The notes beneath the pieces were generated by a model. It was not told the origin of the DNA, did not search any database, and worked only from the letters and a program-made list of their open reading frames with translations. The position numbers and the translations under genes are program-made. Positions 7,745 through 18,757 of a stretch of DNA of 64,000 bases are shown here, piece by piece; within the stretch, counting starts at the first letter, position 1, and each line of letters opens with the position of its first letter. Source of the DNA: CAWAHD01 sp963781785 (GTDB taxonomy: Bacteria; Planctomycetota; Planctomycetia; Isosphaerales; Isosphaeraceae); the NCBI GenBank assembly GCA_963781785.1, contig CAWAHD010000001.1, positions 2,549,603-2,613,602 of the forward strand. The letters are read 5' to 3'.

Positions 7745-10700
7745 ATGCCACCCAAACACCTCCTCTCGCTGGTCCGCAGCGCCAAGAACCGGCGTCTGAA
7801 TGTTCGTTTGCTGATCTGGATTTTAGCCCCGACGCTGCTTCTCCTGGTCGGCATTTCACAGTTGCACAGCTTTCAGTTCAGACGTAATTCGCACGCCCTT
7901 TTGCAGCAGTCCGAGCGGGCTGAATCGAAGGGCGATTTGGCCAAGGCCGAGGAGTATCTGACGCTCTTTTTGGGGTATCGGCCCAATCACGCAGAGGCCC
8001 TGGCGAGATATAGTCTGATTCGCGCCGCGCGCCCGGACCGTTGACGACAGAATCCAGACCATCCATGCGTTCGAGCGAGCTCTTCGCGTCGACCCCGGTC
8101 GTCGCGACATCCGCCGGCGTTTGATAGAACTAGCGATGAGTCTGAAGTCGTTCGCCGTCGCCGACGCGCACCTCATCAAGTTGCTCGGCGCGACGAGCCC
8201 GGAAACTCGAGCCAAGGGAATGGCAGTCAGTCCGATGACGGCGAGCTTGAGTACCTTCTAGGACAATGCGCTGAGGGCGAAACCGATTTCACTCGAGCTG
8301 CCAGCTGGTACAAGGATGCCGTCAAGCACGGTCCGCACCGGATCGACGCGTACGTACGGCTGGCTGACGTGCTCCGAATCCGCCTCAGCGATCCGAGCGC
8401 GGCCGATCGGGCTATGGACGCCCGCGAGATCAAGGATGGCCTTGTCTCGGCCAACACCCAGTCGTTCCGCGCTTATCTTGAACGAGCTCGCTACCGCAAG
8501 CAGTACAAGATCGCAGGGGCTGACCAGGACATCGCCCGGGCGCTCGAGCTAGCACCCGAGAATGCCGATGTCCTCTTGACCGCGGCGGCGTTCGCAATCG
8601 ATCGGGGTGCTCTCGATCTGGCGCAGCGCCACCTCACCACCGGTATCGAGAGGCATCCCAAAAACTGGCGATTCCCGGATGCAATGGCTTTGATCGCCAG
8701 ACAATCGGGGCAGTCCAAGAAAGCTGAGGAATGCCTGAGTCGCGCCATTGAAGCAGCGGACGATCCCGAGGGGCGCAGCCGGTTGCTCTGGGCTCTCGCA
8801 GACTTACTGATCGACGAGGGCAAGTGGGCGGATGCCCAGCGAGCAGTCGACAGCCTTGGCGAGCGGCGTGTCAGGTCCGAGCTGGTGAGGTATCTCAGCG
8901 CCCGAATCAAGGCTGGTAAGACGAAATGGATCGAGGCCTCTCAGGAGCTCGAGACCATCTATCCTCTGCTCCTCGAGGAGTCATCCGCACTGGCCTATCC
9001 AGCCGATTTGCTGCTTGGCACGTGTTATGAACAGCTCGGCGACATCGATCGCCGCTACGACGCTTATCGACGAGCGGTCTCCATTGACGCCCAGCGTAAG
9101 GAGGGCCGACTGGGGCTCGCCGGTGCGCTGGCGGCCATGGGAAGGCTTGACGAGGCTCTCTCCGTATATCGACGGCTGATCGATGTGGAGCCAACCGCAG
9201 GCACGGCCGCGGCGCGGCTCATGATCCTTCAAAACCTGCGCCGGCCAGCCCAGCAGCATGACTGGCAGTCTGTCGAGCAAGTCCTGGCCAAGGCAGGCCA
9301 GGCGATACCTGGTTCCACCGAGGTCACGATTTTGCGCCGAGGCATTCGCGGCACAGGAACAGTGGGATCGTGCCCGCGATCTGCTGGTCAAAGCCCGCGA
9401 TGAGCGACCGGACCGCATCGAGCTCTGGATTTCTCTCGCCGAGCTGGCGGATCGGCGAGAGACCCCCGCGGCCGCTCAGACGATACTCAAGGCGGCCCAA
9501 GAGCGGTTCGGCGATCGCATCGAGCTGCGGCTCGCTCGTACGAACCACTGGGCGAAACGCGGCGGCCCCGAAGCTTCGAAATCGCTGACTGAAGTCGAAC
9601 GAAATCTCGCGAGCTTCGCCGCGAGCGACCGGGAGCGGCTCCTCCGTCAACTGACGGAGGCCCATCTCAAGATCGGCGATACCGTTGTCGCCGATCGACT
9701 CATTGGAGAATTGGTCAAAGAGCGGCCCTTTGATCTGGCCCTCCGGTTCTCGCAATTCGACCTGGCGCTCCGGGCGGGAGATCAAGCGACCATGGAGCGT
9801 ATTCTGGAGGCGATGCGGACGGCTGAGAACCAGCTTCAGGCATCCGACCAGAGAGGCGGACCGGTCTGGTGGTTTGCGAGGGCTCGGTTCTTGATCTGGT
9901 CGGCCACCCGCAAAGGACGAGGCTCGATCAACCGCGACCAGCTCGATGAGGCTCGCCTAGACCTGGTCGAGGCTGGCAGCCGACGACCGTCCTGGTCCCT
10001 CGTCCCGCTCGCCCAAGCGCAAATCGATGAATTGACCGACAACCAGGACGCCGCCATCAAGAGCTATCTGAAGGCGATCGATCTGGGAATGCTCGCCCCA
10101 AACGTGATCCGCCGGGCCGTTCAGCTCCTGTTCGACCGCCGCCGTTACAATCAGGCCGATGAGTTGATCCGCAAGCTGCAGGAGACCGGATTTCCCGCGG
10201 GAGACACACAACTTGAGAGGCTGGCAGCCGAAGTCTCGCTTCAGGCCAACGACCGGGCCCGGGCTCTGGCTCAGGCACGCAATGCGATCCGGGCCGATTC
10301 TACGGACTATCGAGACCGTTTGTGGCTCGGTCAAATCCTTTGGGCCGCCGGTGAACCAGCGAAAGCCGAGCCTGAGTTGCGCCGCGCCGTCGAGCTCGGT
10401 GGTGGAGCGCCCGATGCGTGGATCACGTGGGTCCAGTATCTGGCGCGAACGGGCGCAAGGAGCAGGCTCGCTCGGCGATCACGCAGGCACGGAGCCATCT
10501 TTCCGTCGAACAGGCTCCCCTCGTGCTGGCTCGTTGTTTCGAGGAGGTCGGCGACCTGGATCAAGTCCGCGCCCATCTGAAGGCGGCGCTAGCGGCACGC
10601 CCTGACGACGTCGCCGCGCTCCGAGCCGCAGCGACAATTTCGCTCGCGACAACTGCCGTCCGCGAGGCGGAGACAAACCTGCGTGCGATACTCGACCTGA

Positions 10701-12040
10701 AAAGCAAAGCCCCCGACGACGCCGACTGGGCTCGCCGCCTGCTCGCCATTCTCCTGGCAGGGGGGAATCGTCGGCAGACAATCGAGGCGTTTCAACTCGT
10801 GGGCTTGAACGATGACGGCGAGTCCTATCTACCACGCGCCGACCAGTCAATCGACGAGATTCGCGCCCAGGTTAAGGTCCTGGCGCTGCAAAAGAGCCGA
10901 GACTCACGACGGGCCGCGATCCGCGGCATCCAGTCGCTTGTCGACCGCGATGCATCCACCGCTGACGATCTCTTCCTTCTTTCCCGACTCTACGAGGCCG
11001 ATGGGAATTGGTCTAAGGCTCACGAGCAACTGCAAACCCTCCTGGCCTCCAACGGCCAAAACCCTCATTACTTGGCCCAGAACATCGTGGTTCTGCTCCG
11101 CCAAGGCGAGACGGACGAAGCCCGGTCGTGGTTCGAAAAGCTTGAGAAACTGGAGCCGACCGCGATCCGGACGATCGAACTGAAGGCACGAATCCTGAAG
11201 GCAAGAGGTCGGGTCGCCGAGGCGGTGCCGGTACTCGAAGCGCTGGGAACGAAGAGCGACAATCTGGTCGTGGGCGCTGCGAAGTTGTTGGAAGAACTCG
11301 GCCAGGTCGCTGCGGCCGAAAAGCTTTATCGGAGGTTCGCGTCCCAGAAGCGGCAGCCCGAAGCAGTTCTGGTCCTGGCGGGGTTCTTGGGCAGGCAGAA
11401 TCGGCTTGCCGAGGCCATGGACATCTGCGACGGTGCTTGGGGTTCATGTCCTCCTGAGGCGGTCGCTGTGGCCACCGTCGCCGTACTCTTCTCGGCGCCG
11501 ATCGATCTTGCCCAGTGCCGGCGCGGCGCAGTCTTTCGAGCGGGAATTGAAGAAGACGCCCCAGAATGCTGCTCTTTTGTTCCATCTGGGCAATATTCGG
11601 TGCCTGCAAGGACGCTACCAGGATGCGGAGACACTGTATCGGCGATCGTTCAAGCTCGATGAGAACAACACCGGTCCCCTCTCCAACCTGGCCTGGCTCC
11701 TGGCGCGCCGGGATGGCAACGGGGGGGAGGCTCTCAGGCTCATCAGCCAGGGCATCCTTCGCGACGGGCCGGCACAGACCTGCTCGAAGCTCGAGCCATC
11801 GCGTACCTGACAATGGGACGGAGTGACTCCGCGATCAAGGACCTTGAAGATGCGATCTCCGTGCGACCCTCGCCGCTCAAATACCTTCACCTCGCTGAGG
11901 CGTACTTAACCGCGAGTCGACGCGATCTTGCGACGGCCGCTCTCCAGAACGCAAAGACCGCGGGCCTGAACGCGGACACGCTTTCGCCGCTCGAGCGAGA
12001 CAAGTGCCGGCAATTGCTTGCCGAGCTGGCGCAGAAGTAA
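7745..12040 (+). pseudogene. Giant TPR protein of the exosortase locus, six frameshifts
   Basis: One continuous TPR protein of about 1430 residues can be followed through six single-base frame changes near 8043, 8218, 9335, 10450, 11525 and 11785. The N-terminus has a basic segment and one membrane helix (LLIWILAPTLLLLVGIS). Dozens of helix-turn-helix repeats follow (for example ADAHLIKLLGA, GDIDRRYDAYRRAVSID, GRYQDAETLYRRSFKLDENN, GRSDSAIKDLEDAISVRPS), ending AELAQK. A membrane-anchored scaffold for export or matrix assembly is inferred from the exosortase neighbourhood; PEP-CTERM loci elsewhere carry the TPR protein PrsT. Because repeats resume in register after every shift, sequencing indels are at least as likely as true decay. 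Confidence 0.8.
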
Positions 12041-12049
12041 GCCAATGGG

Positions 12050-12910
12050 TCATGACGTGCCACCCGCGAACCGGGCGCCGATCAGCTCGAGCACCTCGCG
12101 CGTGATCTCGGCTTGACGCTCGCGACGTTCCAGGCTGATCAGCTTTTCGAGCATCTGTTCGGTGTTCCGCGTCGAGGAATCCATCGCGACCAGCCGGCTC
12201 GCCTGTTCGCTTGCGAACGACTCGGCGGCGATCAGGTAAAGGCTGATGAAGGCGTACTCGTCCGCCAGTCCGGTCAGCAGTTCCGGCGCCGTGAGGTAGC
12301 GATGAAATCGAGGTGGCCGCGCCGGGCCCGAGGAGCGGAGGCACTTCAAGTCTGGCGGCAGAATCTGCACCTCGGTTGGGACCTGCTCGCTGATCGAGTG
12401 GTAGCGACTGTAAATGACGCGAAGCGCGCCGAGTTCGCCAGTCGCGTACCGCGTTCCCAACAGCTTCGCCAGCCGCTTGACCAGGTCGTGCAGCCCCTCC
12501 AGCGAAGTGGCCGCGGGCTCACCGCCGTCCCGGGTGATTCCGCGGGCCAGCAGTTGGCGAATCCCACGCTGGCCTACAACGAACAGATGGACGCTCCCGG
12601 ATTGCCGCAGTTCTTCAATGCGGCGCTCGGCCAGCGCAAGCACGTTGGGGTTGAATGACCCACACAGAGGCTGTTCCGACGTCATTACCAGCAAAGTGTT
12701 CGGGCGGTGGTCGGTTTCTGTCGCAATCGTTTCCGATTCGGGCAAGAGCCACGCCAGACCGCGGAGGACGACTTCGTGGTATCGCCGCGCGCCTTCCAGG
12801 GCCCGCTGGGCGCTCTGGATCCGACCGGCGGCGATCGCGCGCATGGCGCTCACGACGTTGTGCACTGTCTCCACGGCCTGTCGGCGCCGCTGGGCGATTT
12901 CCTGAGTCAC
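12050..12910 (-). CDS. atpG: N-ATPase gamma subunit
   Basis: Central rotary stalk of the F1 sector. It is 286 residues and intact, and its ATG overlaps the alpha stop. N- and C-terminal coiled-coil helices are visible: AVETVHNVVSAMRAIAAGRI at the start and REVLELIGARFAGG at the end. The gamma motif SEQPLCGSFN lies near residue 80. Last gene of the nine-gene operon. Confidence 0.93.
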   Translation of the reverse strand: MTQEIAQRRRQAVETVHNVVSAMRAIAAGRIQSAQRALEGARRYHEVVLRGLAWLLPESETIATETDHRPNTLLVMTSEQPLCGSFNPNVLALAERRIEELRQSGSVHLFVVGQRGIRQLLARGITRDGGEPAATSLEGLHDLVKRLAKLLGTRYATGELGALRVIYSRYHSISEQVPTEVQILPPDLKCLRSSGPARPPRFHRYLTAPELLTGLADEYAFISLYLIAAESFASEQASRLVAMDSSTRNTEQMLEKLISLERRERQAEITREVLELIGARFAGGTS

Positions 12911-14427
12911 GTCGCAGCTTTCCCGGGGAAAGCTTGCTGAACGGATTCGAGCGCGTGCCGCAGCCGGCTGGTCGAGGCTGTACTGATCTCGTCCTCGCGC
13001 TCAATCGTGTCGAGCAAGTCGGATTCCGTGTCGTCGAGCCGCCGTCGCAGCTTGCCGAGGACCGCGGCAACCCGCTCGACGGCCACCTGATCGAGGAAAC
13101 CCTCGCGGATGGCGAACAGGATTGCGACCTCATGGCTCACGCGGAGCGGATCGAGGCGGGGCTGCTTCGAGCGCCTCGCGCAGCCGCCGTCCGCGTTCGA
13201 GGCGATGGCGCGTCTCCGGCTCCAATTCGGCCCCGAACCGAGCGAACGATTCCAGCTCGTGCAACTGGGCGTAGAGCAGGCGAAGATCGCTGGCGAGCTG
13301 GCGGAGCACTTTGGGCTGGGCCTTGCCGCCGACCCGCGAGACAGAAAGGCCCACATCGACGGCCGGCCGCACACCTTCGTTGAAGAGGTGGTTGTCGAGA
13401 TAGAACTGGCCGTCGGTGATCGAGATCACGTTCGTCGGGATGTAGGCGGAGATGTTCCCCGCCTGAGTCGTGACAATGGGCAAAGCGGTCAGACTGCCGC
13501 CGCCTGAGCGGTCGTGCAGCCGCGTGGGCCGCTCCAGGAGCCGCGCGTGAAGATAAAAAACACCGGGCGGATACGCCTCGCGGCCGGGCGGCCTTCCCAG
13601 GAGCAGCGCGATCCGCCGGTACGCGTCGGCGTGGTTCGTCAGGCTGTCATAGATCACCAGAACCTGCCGGCCCTGGTGCATGAACGATTCCCCGATCGTG
13701 CACGCCGAGTACGGGGCCAGGTACTGCTGCCCCGGGGGCGAATCGGCGTCGGCCGCAACGATCACCGTTTGAGCGAGAACGTCGGCGGTCCGCAAAGTCT
13801 CGACAACTTCGGTCACATTGGTCTTCCGCAGCCCGACGGCGGCATAAACGCAGAGGACTTCGGTGCCTCGCTGAGCGACGACGGCGTCGAGCGCCAGCGA
13901 AGTTTTGCCCGTGGCGCGGTCGCCGAGAATCAATTCGCGCTGGCCGCGCCCAAGGGCAGCAGTGCATCGATCACGTTGATGCCCGTGTGCATCGGCTCGC
14001 GAACGGGCTGGCGGTCGAAGACACCCGGTGCCTCGCGCTCGACCGGCTGGTAGGCCCGCGAACGGATCGGTGCGCCACCGTCGAGCGGGCGGCCGAGTGC
14101 ATCGACCACGCGGCCCAGCAATTCGTCACCGACCGCCACGCTGGCCACACGCCCAGTGGCTCGAAGTTCATCGCCCGCCGATATGTGTTCCGACGGGTCG
14201 AGGAACAGCACCCCCACGTCGTGCGGCCGCAGATCGAAGGCCAGCCCGGTCAGCCCATCGGTGCGCTCGAGCAGCTCGCCGTAGTGCACGGAGGGTGCTC
14301 CCCGCACCCGCCCCACTCCGTCCCCCACGAAGACCACCTCGCCGACCTCATGATGCCGCACCTGCCAGTGACGTGAATCCAGGGTGGCGCGCACATCTTT
14401 GCGAAGCTGTTCGAGCTGTTCGTTCAT
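12907..14427 (-). pseudogene. atpA: N-ATPase alpha subunit, two frameshifts
   Basis: Non-catalytic nucleotide-binding subunit of F1, about 507 residues once restored. Clear blocks are EVVFVGDGVGRVRG, the HTGINVIDALLPLG segment, Walker A GDRATGKTSLALDAVV, the IGESFMHQGRQVLVIYD Walker B region and GLSVSRVGGKAQPKVLRQLA. Frame changes occur near 13930 (a missing C in LPLGRGQRE) and near 13160, after which QPRLDPLRVSHEVAIL resumes and runs to 12907. The start overlaps the b-subunit stop (ATGA). Gamma follows with a 4-nt overlap. Confidence 0.9.
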
Positions 14428-15174
14428 GGTGTGACCCTCCCGGGAGCGGCGGGGGCAATCTCGTCGAGCCCGCCGATCAGAGAAGCGTCCCAGGCATGTC
14501 CGCCCAGCCGCAGCCGCAGGCCAGCGAGCAGCTCGGGCCGCGGTTCGACCGAAAGGCTCAACTTCTGCCCGTCACCGACTCAATCGCACTGCCCAGACGC
14601 TCGATGATTCTGCCGTTCATCTCCACGGCGGTTTCGATGACGGCAGTGTGATCCGCTTCCAGCTCCCCGCGCAGCCGTTGGCGCTCGTCCTCCGGGATGT
14701 TCTGTATCGTTTCGACGAGCCGCCCGGCAAGTTGCTCCTGGAGAGTCGAGCTCGAAGCCTCATGTAGAAAACGTTCCGCAAGCTTGACGGCGGATCGAAC
14801 GAGCTCGGCACGAAGCGCCTCGCGGGCTTGGGTGCGCTCCCCTTCAAGCTGGCTGGCCGCGTCCTCACGGCGTTTCTGGCTGCGCGCTCGGCCTCGGCGA
14901 TCGTCGCTTTTCGGTCGGCCTCGGTCTGCTCGCGGGCCGCGCGGATCAACTCCTGGCGCTCCTGATCAAGGGCCGCCAGCCGGGTATTCAGTTGCTGCTT
15001 GAGCGCGGCGGCTTCCTGACCGGCCTTCTGGGCATCAGCCTGCGCCTTGGCATTCGCCTCCCTGCGCCGATCGATCGCCTCGTGAAGCGGCCGGTAGAAG
15101 AGCCGCTGCAAGACGTAGACCAGAACCAGGAAGTTCACCACCTCGAACAAGAACGTCCAGACGTTGAAAATCAT
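14424..15174 (-). pseudogene. atpF: N-ATPase b subunit fused to a delta-like C-terminal domain, one frameshift
   Basis: Peripheral stalk of the Na+-type ATPase. The N-terminal membrane helix (FLFEVVNFLVLVYVLQRLFY) is followed by a long charged coiled coil. The original frame fails after AEAERAAR near 14890. The next frame continues REDAASQLEGERTQAREAL to the C-terminus, where VEPRPELLAGLRLRLGGHAW and SLIGGLDEI match the C-terminal signature of the delta subunit. No separate atpH gene exists in the operon, so this fusion supplies delta. Restored length is about 250 residues. It sits between c and alpha, as in other N-ATPase operons. Confidence 0.85.
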
Positions 15175-15177
15175 GGC

Positions 15178-15447
15178 TCACTGTCCACTGATCAGCGACA
15201 GGAACGGATTGGCCAGCAGGATGATCAGAGCGATCACCAGGCTGTAGATGGCCAGCGATTCGATCATGGCCAACCCCACGAACAAGGCACGGCTGATCCG
15301 GTCCGAGGCATCGGGTTGGCGCGCGATGGCATCGAGTGCCGAGTCAACCGCCCGCCCCTGGCTGATCGCCGGCGCGATCGAGCCGATCGCTATCGTCAAT
15401 CCGGCCACCACCATGCCGACAATCGCGAAGATTAAATGTGCACTCAT
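15178..15447 (-). CDS. atpE: N-ATPase c subunit, Na+-type binding site
   Basis: Rotor-ring proteolipid: two transmembrane helices joined by the polar loop ARQPDASDR. The ion-binding helix reads VGLAMIESLAIYSLVI. Gln in helix 1 (ISQG), Glu-Ser, and Tyr four residues after the Ser correspond to the Na+ ligands of sodium-translocating c rings, so Na+ coupling is predicted. An ATG two codons upstream (15453) is also possible. Spacing to b is 3 nt. Confidence 0.93.
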   Translation of the reverse strand: MSAHLIFAIVGMVVAGLTIAIGSIAPAISQGRAVDSALDAIARQPDASDRISRALFVGLAMIESLAIYSLVIALIILLANPFLSLISGQ

Positions 15448-15458
15448 GATCACGAAGC

Positions 15459-16130
15459 CTATCGGTTAGGATGGGCCCGCACGGCCGCGCTCAAGTACAC
15501 GACGGTCAGGACCGCGAAGATGTAAGCCTGTACGACACTCGTCAGCACGGCAAGCATCATGATCGGGACCGGCACCAGGAAGCCGGCGAGCGAGAGGAGA
15601 ACCGCAATGACCAGCTCCTCGCTCATCACATTGCCGAACAGTCGCACGGCCAGCGCCAGGGTGCGCGAGAACTCGGTGATGATCTCGATCGGCAGCAACA
15701 CGGGCGTCGGCTCAAGGTAATGGGCAAAGTCCCCGCGGACTCCTCGGGCGCGAATGCCATAGAACGGGACCGCCAGGAACACCAGGACCGCCAGGGCGGC
15801 CGTCGCCGCGAAGTCAGCCGGCGGCGAATGCAGGCCCGGCACCAGGCCAAGGAGGTTTGCCGTGCCGATGAACAAGGCCAGGGTCACGATCAGGGGCGTG
15901 TATGGCCGCGGGTCGCAGCCGAACATGTCGCGCATCAAGTCCTCGAAATGCTCTACCATCAGCTCCGCAGCAACCGGCCAGCCGGACGGGTTCCGGCCCA
16001 GACCGAGGCGCACTAGCACGGCCAGTGCGATCAGCACACTCGATGCAACGATCGAATAAACAACGGTTCCGGTCACCTCGACCGGTCCGAGATGAATCAG
16101 AGTCGGCGGAGACACGCCTTTACCTTCCAT
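15459..16130 (-). CDS. atpB: N-ATPase a subunit
   Basis: Membrane stator that forms the ion half-channels. 223 residues with five to six hydrophobic helices. The essential arginine lies in RTLALAVRLFGNVMSEEL, the family signature. It overlaps atpR by 11 nt and precedes atpE by 11 nt. Intact. Confidence 0.95.
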   Translation of the reverse strand: MEGKGVSPPTLIHLGPVEVTGTVVYSIVASSVLIALAVLVRLGLGRNPSGWPVAAELMVEHFEDLMRDMFGCDPRPYTPLIVTLALFIGTANLLGLVPGLHSPPADFAATAALAVLVFLAVPFYGIRARGVRGDFAHYLEPTPVLLPIEIITEFSRTLALAVRLFGNVMSEELVIAVLLSLAGFLVPVPIMMLAVLTSVVQAYIFAVLTVVYLSAAVRAHPNR

Positions 16131-16389
16131 GCCGATTGCCCCCCAGCCGCTCCAGGAGATACAAGTGAGAATGCCCTAAGCCTCCCAGCGCCTCCTGGGC
16201 GCTGTCAGCGCCTTGCCGGCTCAAGATCCCCAATCCTATCCTCGACATGATCAGCCGCACCGCGGCGACAAGCGGCACCGATACTGCCCTCAATGGCTGG
16301 CGCACCATGCCGCCGACGGTGAACCACGGCCCACCGAAATAAGCCAGGCACAGACCAGCCTCCGCGCCCAGTGCCACGATCCAGTTCAT
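16120..16389 (-). CDS. atpR: N-ATPase accessory membrane protein AtpR
   Basis: Small membrane protein (89 residues) diagnostic of N-ATPase operons. It has two to three hydrophobic stretches (MNWIVALGAEAGLCLAYFGG, PLVAAVRLIMSRIGLGILSR) with basic residues between them. It starts in an ATGA overlap with the upstream AtpQ gene and overlaps atpB. AtpR is thought to help c-ring assembly together with AtpQ; that role is family knowledge. Confidence 0.82.
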   Translation of the reverse strand: MNWIVALGAEAGLCLAYFGGPWFTVGGMVRQPLRAVSVPLVAAVRLIMSRIGLGILSRQGADSAQEALGGLGHSHLYLLERLGGNRHGR

Positions 16390-16673
16390 CGGTCGAGTTC
16401 CTGATGCACTTGCCGCCAGGCGCTCGAGCATCCCAGCGCCAGGCCCGCGACCAAGAGAGAAAACGTCCAGAAGATGCCCGCGTTCATTCGCCCATCAATC
16501 CAGCGTCCCAGAAAAGCCCCGAAGAGCGCCGGCACGACAACCATCCGTCCCACGGACCCCACCAGGCCAAGCCCTCGCCACAGAGTCATCTGCTCGCCGG
16601 CTCCGGTCCGCTCGGCCTGGCGCCTGATCTCGCGCACAAACGGATCCTCGTCTCGATCTCTCGCCTTTGTCAT
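16386..16673 (-). CDS. atpQ: N-ATPase AtpQ/AtpI-like subunit
   Basis: A 95-residue AtpI-like protein: a charged N-terminus ending in REIRRQAERTG, then two transmembrane helices (LVGSVGRMVVVPALFGAFLG and AGIFWTFSLLVAGLALG). Length and position between epsilon and AtpR fit AtpQ of N-ATPases. Start and stop are both in 4-nt overlaps with neighbours, indicating coupled translation. Confidence 0.83.
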   Translation of the reverse strand: MTKARDRDEDPFVREIRRQAERTGAGEQMTLWRGLGLVGSVGRMVVVPALFGAFLGRWIDGRMNAGIFWTFSLLVAGLALGCSSAWRQVHQELDR

Positions 16674-17062
16674 TTCCCTTCCGCCTTGCGCAGCTCGCGC
16701 AACAGCTTCGTCTCCAACTCGCCGAAACCAGCGCGAGCCGCTTGCTCCTTGTCCTTGCGAGCGAGAAGCATGGCGGCGGCCGCGTCAACGACGTCGTCTA
16801 GCCGGTCGGCAACCACCGCGTCGCGGGTGGCAACGGAGATCCGCCCGTCTTCCAAGAGCAGCACCCGGCCGTCGACGGCGACGAACGATTACTTGCCGCA
16901 ATCCGCGCGATAACGGAGCAAGCACGGGATTAGAACGGTCAGGAAATCCTCGTGGCCGGGCCAGATCCCGAACTGGCCGCTCGAGTCCACCGCCTGCACC
17001 GCGGCGACGCGGCCGTGTGCAATCACCCGGTCCGGAGCGATGATCTCCAATTCCAGGGTCAC
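16670..17062 (-). pseudogene. atpC: N-ATPase epsilon subunit with in-frame stop
   Basis: GTG 17062 overlaps the beta stop. The N-terminal beta-sandwich reads TLELEIIAPDRVIAHG and FGIWPGHEDFLTVLIP. At codon 58 (16889-16891) a TAA interrupts the frame. The same frame continues FVAVDGRVLLLEDGRISVAT and the C-terminal helices to ELRKAEGK. This is a nonsense codon, not a frameshift; a single T in place of G would restore Glu. Whole length is 130 residues. Intact neighbours and uninterrupted homology make recent mutation or base-call error likely. Confidence 0.85.
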
Positions 17063-18504
17063 AGCTTCGCCTCCTCGATCGGCCCGATCATGTAGAGTGC
17101 GCCCTCATCCCGATCGTCATACTTCCCCTCCAGGATGGCCTCGCACCCGGCCACCGTCTCCGCGAGCGGGACGCGCCGGCCTTTGTGCCCGGTGAACATC
17201 TCGGTCACAAAGAACGGCTGAGTCAGGAAGTGTTCCAGCCGCCGGGCGCGGCGGACCGCTAACTGGTCCGCGGACGAGAGCTCTTCGAGGCCCAGCATGG
17301 CGATGATGTCCTGGAGCTCGCGATACCGCTCGATCGTCTCCTTGACGGAGAGCGCCACCCGGTAGTGACGTTCTCCCAGCCGCACCGGATCGAGTAGACG
17401 AGACGTCGAGGCGAGCGGGTCAATCGCGGGGTAAAGCCCCCGCGCAGCGAGGCCGCGCGACAGCACGATGCTGGCGTCGAGATGAGTAAACGTCTGAGCA
17501 ACTGCCGGATCGGTCATGTCATCGGCGGGCACGTAGACGGCCTGAACCGACGTGATGGAGGCAGCGGCCACCGAGGCAACCCGTTCCTCCAAGGTCCCCA
17601 GGTCATCGGCTAACGTGGGCTGATAGCCCACCTCCGACGGAAGCCTCCCCAAGAGCCCCGAGACCTCGGAGCCTGCCTGTACATACCGGAAGATATTGTC
17701 GACAAGGAACATCACTTCGGTGCTGCGCACGTCCCGGAAGTACTCGGCCATCGTCAAGGCCGCCAGCGCCACCCGGAATCGGCTTCCCGGCGGGTCGCTC
17801 ATCTGGCCGAAGAGGAGAATGGCGTTCGCCAGGACGCCGGTCTCCTGCATCTCGTGCCAGAGGTCGTTCCCCCGCGGGTGCGCTCGCCCACTCCGGCAAA
17901 CACGGAGATGCCCGCATGATCGTGGTTCACGCTGCGAATGAATTCTCGCAGGAGCACCGTCATGCCAGCGCCAGCGCCGCCGATCAAGCCAGCCTTGCCA
18001 CCCCTAGACAGCGGAGCAAGCAGGTCGATGACCTTGATCCCGGTTTCCAGGAACTCGATCCCGCGCCGCTGGGCAGTGAGCGAGGGCGCTGAATCTGTGG
18101 ATCGGCCACCGCTCGACTCCGGTCAACAGTTCACGCCTATCCAGCGACTCGCCGAGGACGTTGAACAACCGGCCAAGCGTGCAAGGGCCGACCGGCACCG
18201 AGATCGGCTGGCCCGTCCGCGCGACCGCCATGCCGCATGCCAATCTTTCCGTGGGCGCCATTGAGATCGCTCGCACCGTGTGAGGATCAACGTGATGAGC
18301 CACCTCGAGGGTGATCGTTCGCGTCCCTACCGACAGCAGCAGGGCTTCGTTGATCGCCGGAACTTTGTCGGTGAACGCGACCTCGACGACCGAGCCGCGC
18401 ACCGCCGTGACCCGCCCGTGGTGTCCCTCATGGCCCGGATCCTGCATCAAGAATTGACTCCAATGCCGCGTGGAATCGCGCACGGGTATCGACTCGGTGT
18501 CCAC
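17059..18504 (-). pseudogene. atpD: N-ATPase beta subunit, two frameshifts and altered Walker A
   Basis: Catalytic subunit of F1, first gene of the operon. Blocks in order: GRVTAVRGSVVEVAF, LGRLFNVLGESLD, RRGIEFLETGIKVIDLLAPL, the P-loop, SVFAGVGERTR, FLVDNIFRYVQAGSEVSGLLGR split over the family signature, and DPLASTSRLLDP. Frame changes lie near 18090 and 17880; the second is a missing G in a run of G. The P-loop reads GGAGAGMTVLL where the family has GKTVL: the lysine codon is ATG (17961-17963). If real, this would abolish catalysis. The start may instead be the Met codon at 18447. Confidence 0.88.
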
Positions 18505-18757
18505 CCGCCCACGCGCTTCACGAAAGACACCGTAGAGCGTCGACCGCGAGATCGCCAGGGCTGAGGCCCGCCGGCCGTGCGAAGCTCCCCTGTCAATTGG
18601 GTTTCACGCTCAAGGGCGCTAAACACCAAAAGCGACCGGCGGTTTCACGAAACGCGCCAAGAACCGGCGATATCGGGCTCTCTGGACCCCGGTGCGCACG
18701 CTGCTTCGCTGCGATCGCAACAAATGCTCGCGGGGCAGGACACGGAGACGTTGACCG

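Noticed and set aside
18447..18757. Small gene between gvpJ and the N-ATPase beta gene
   Set aside because: The 60-codon frame overlaps the beta N-terminus and has no ribosome site or recognisable sequence. It is treated as the operon's upstream region.
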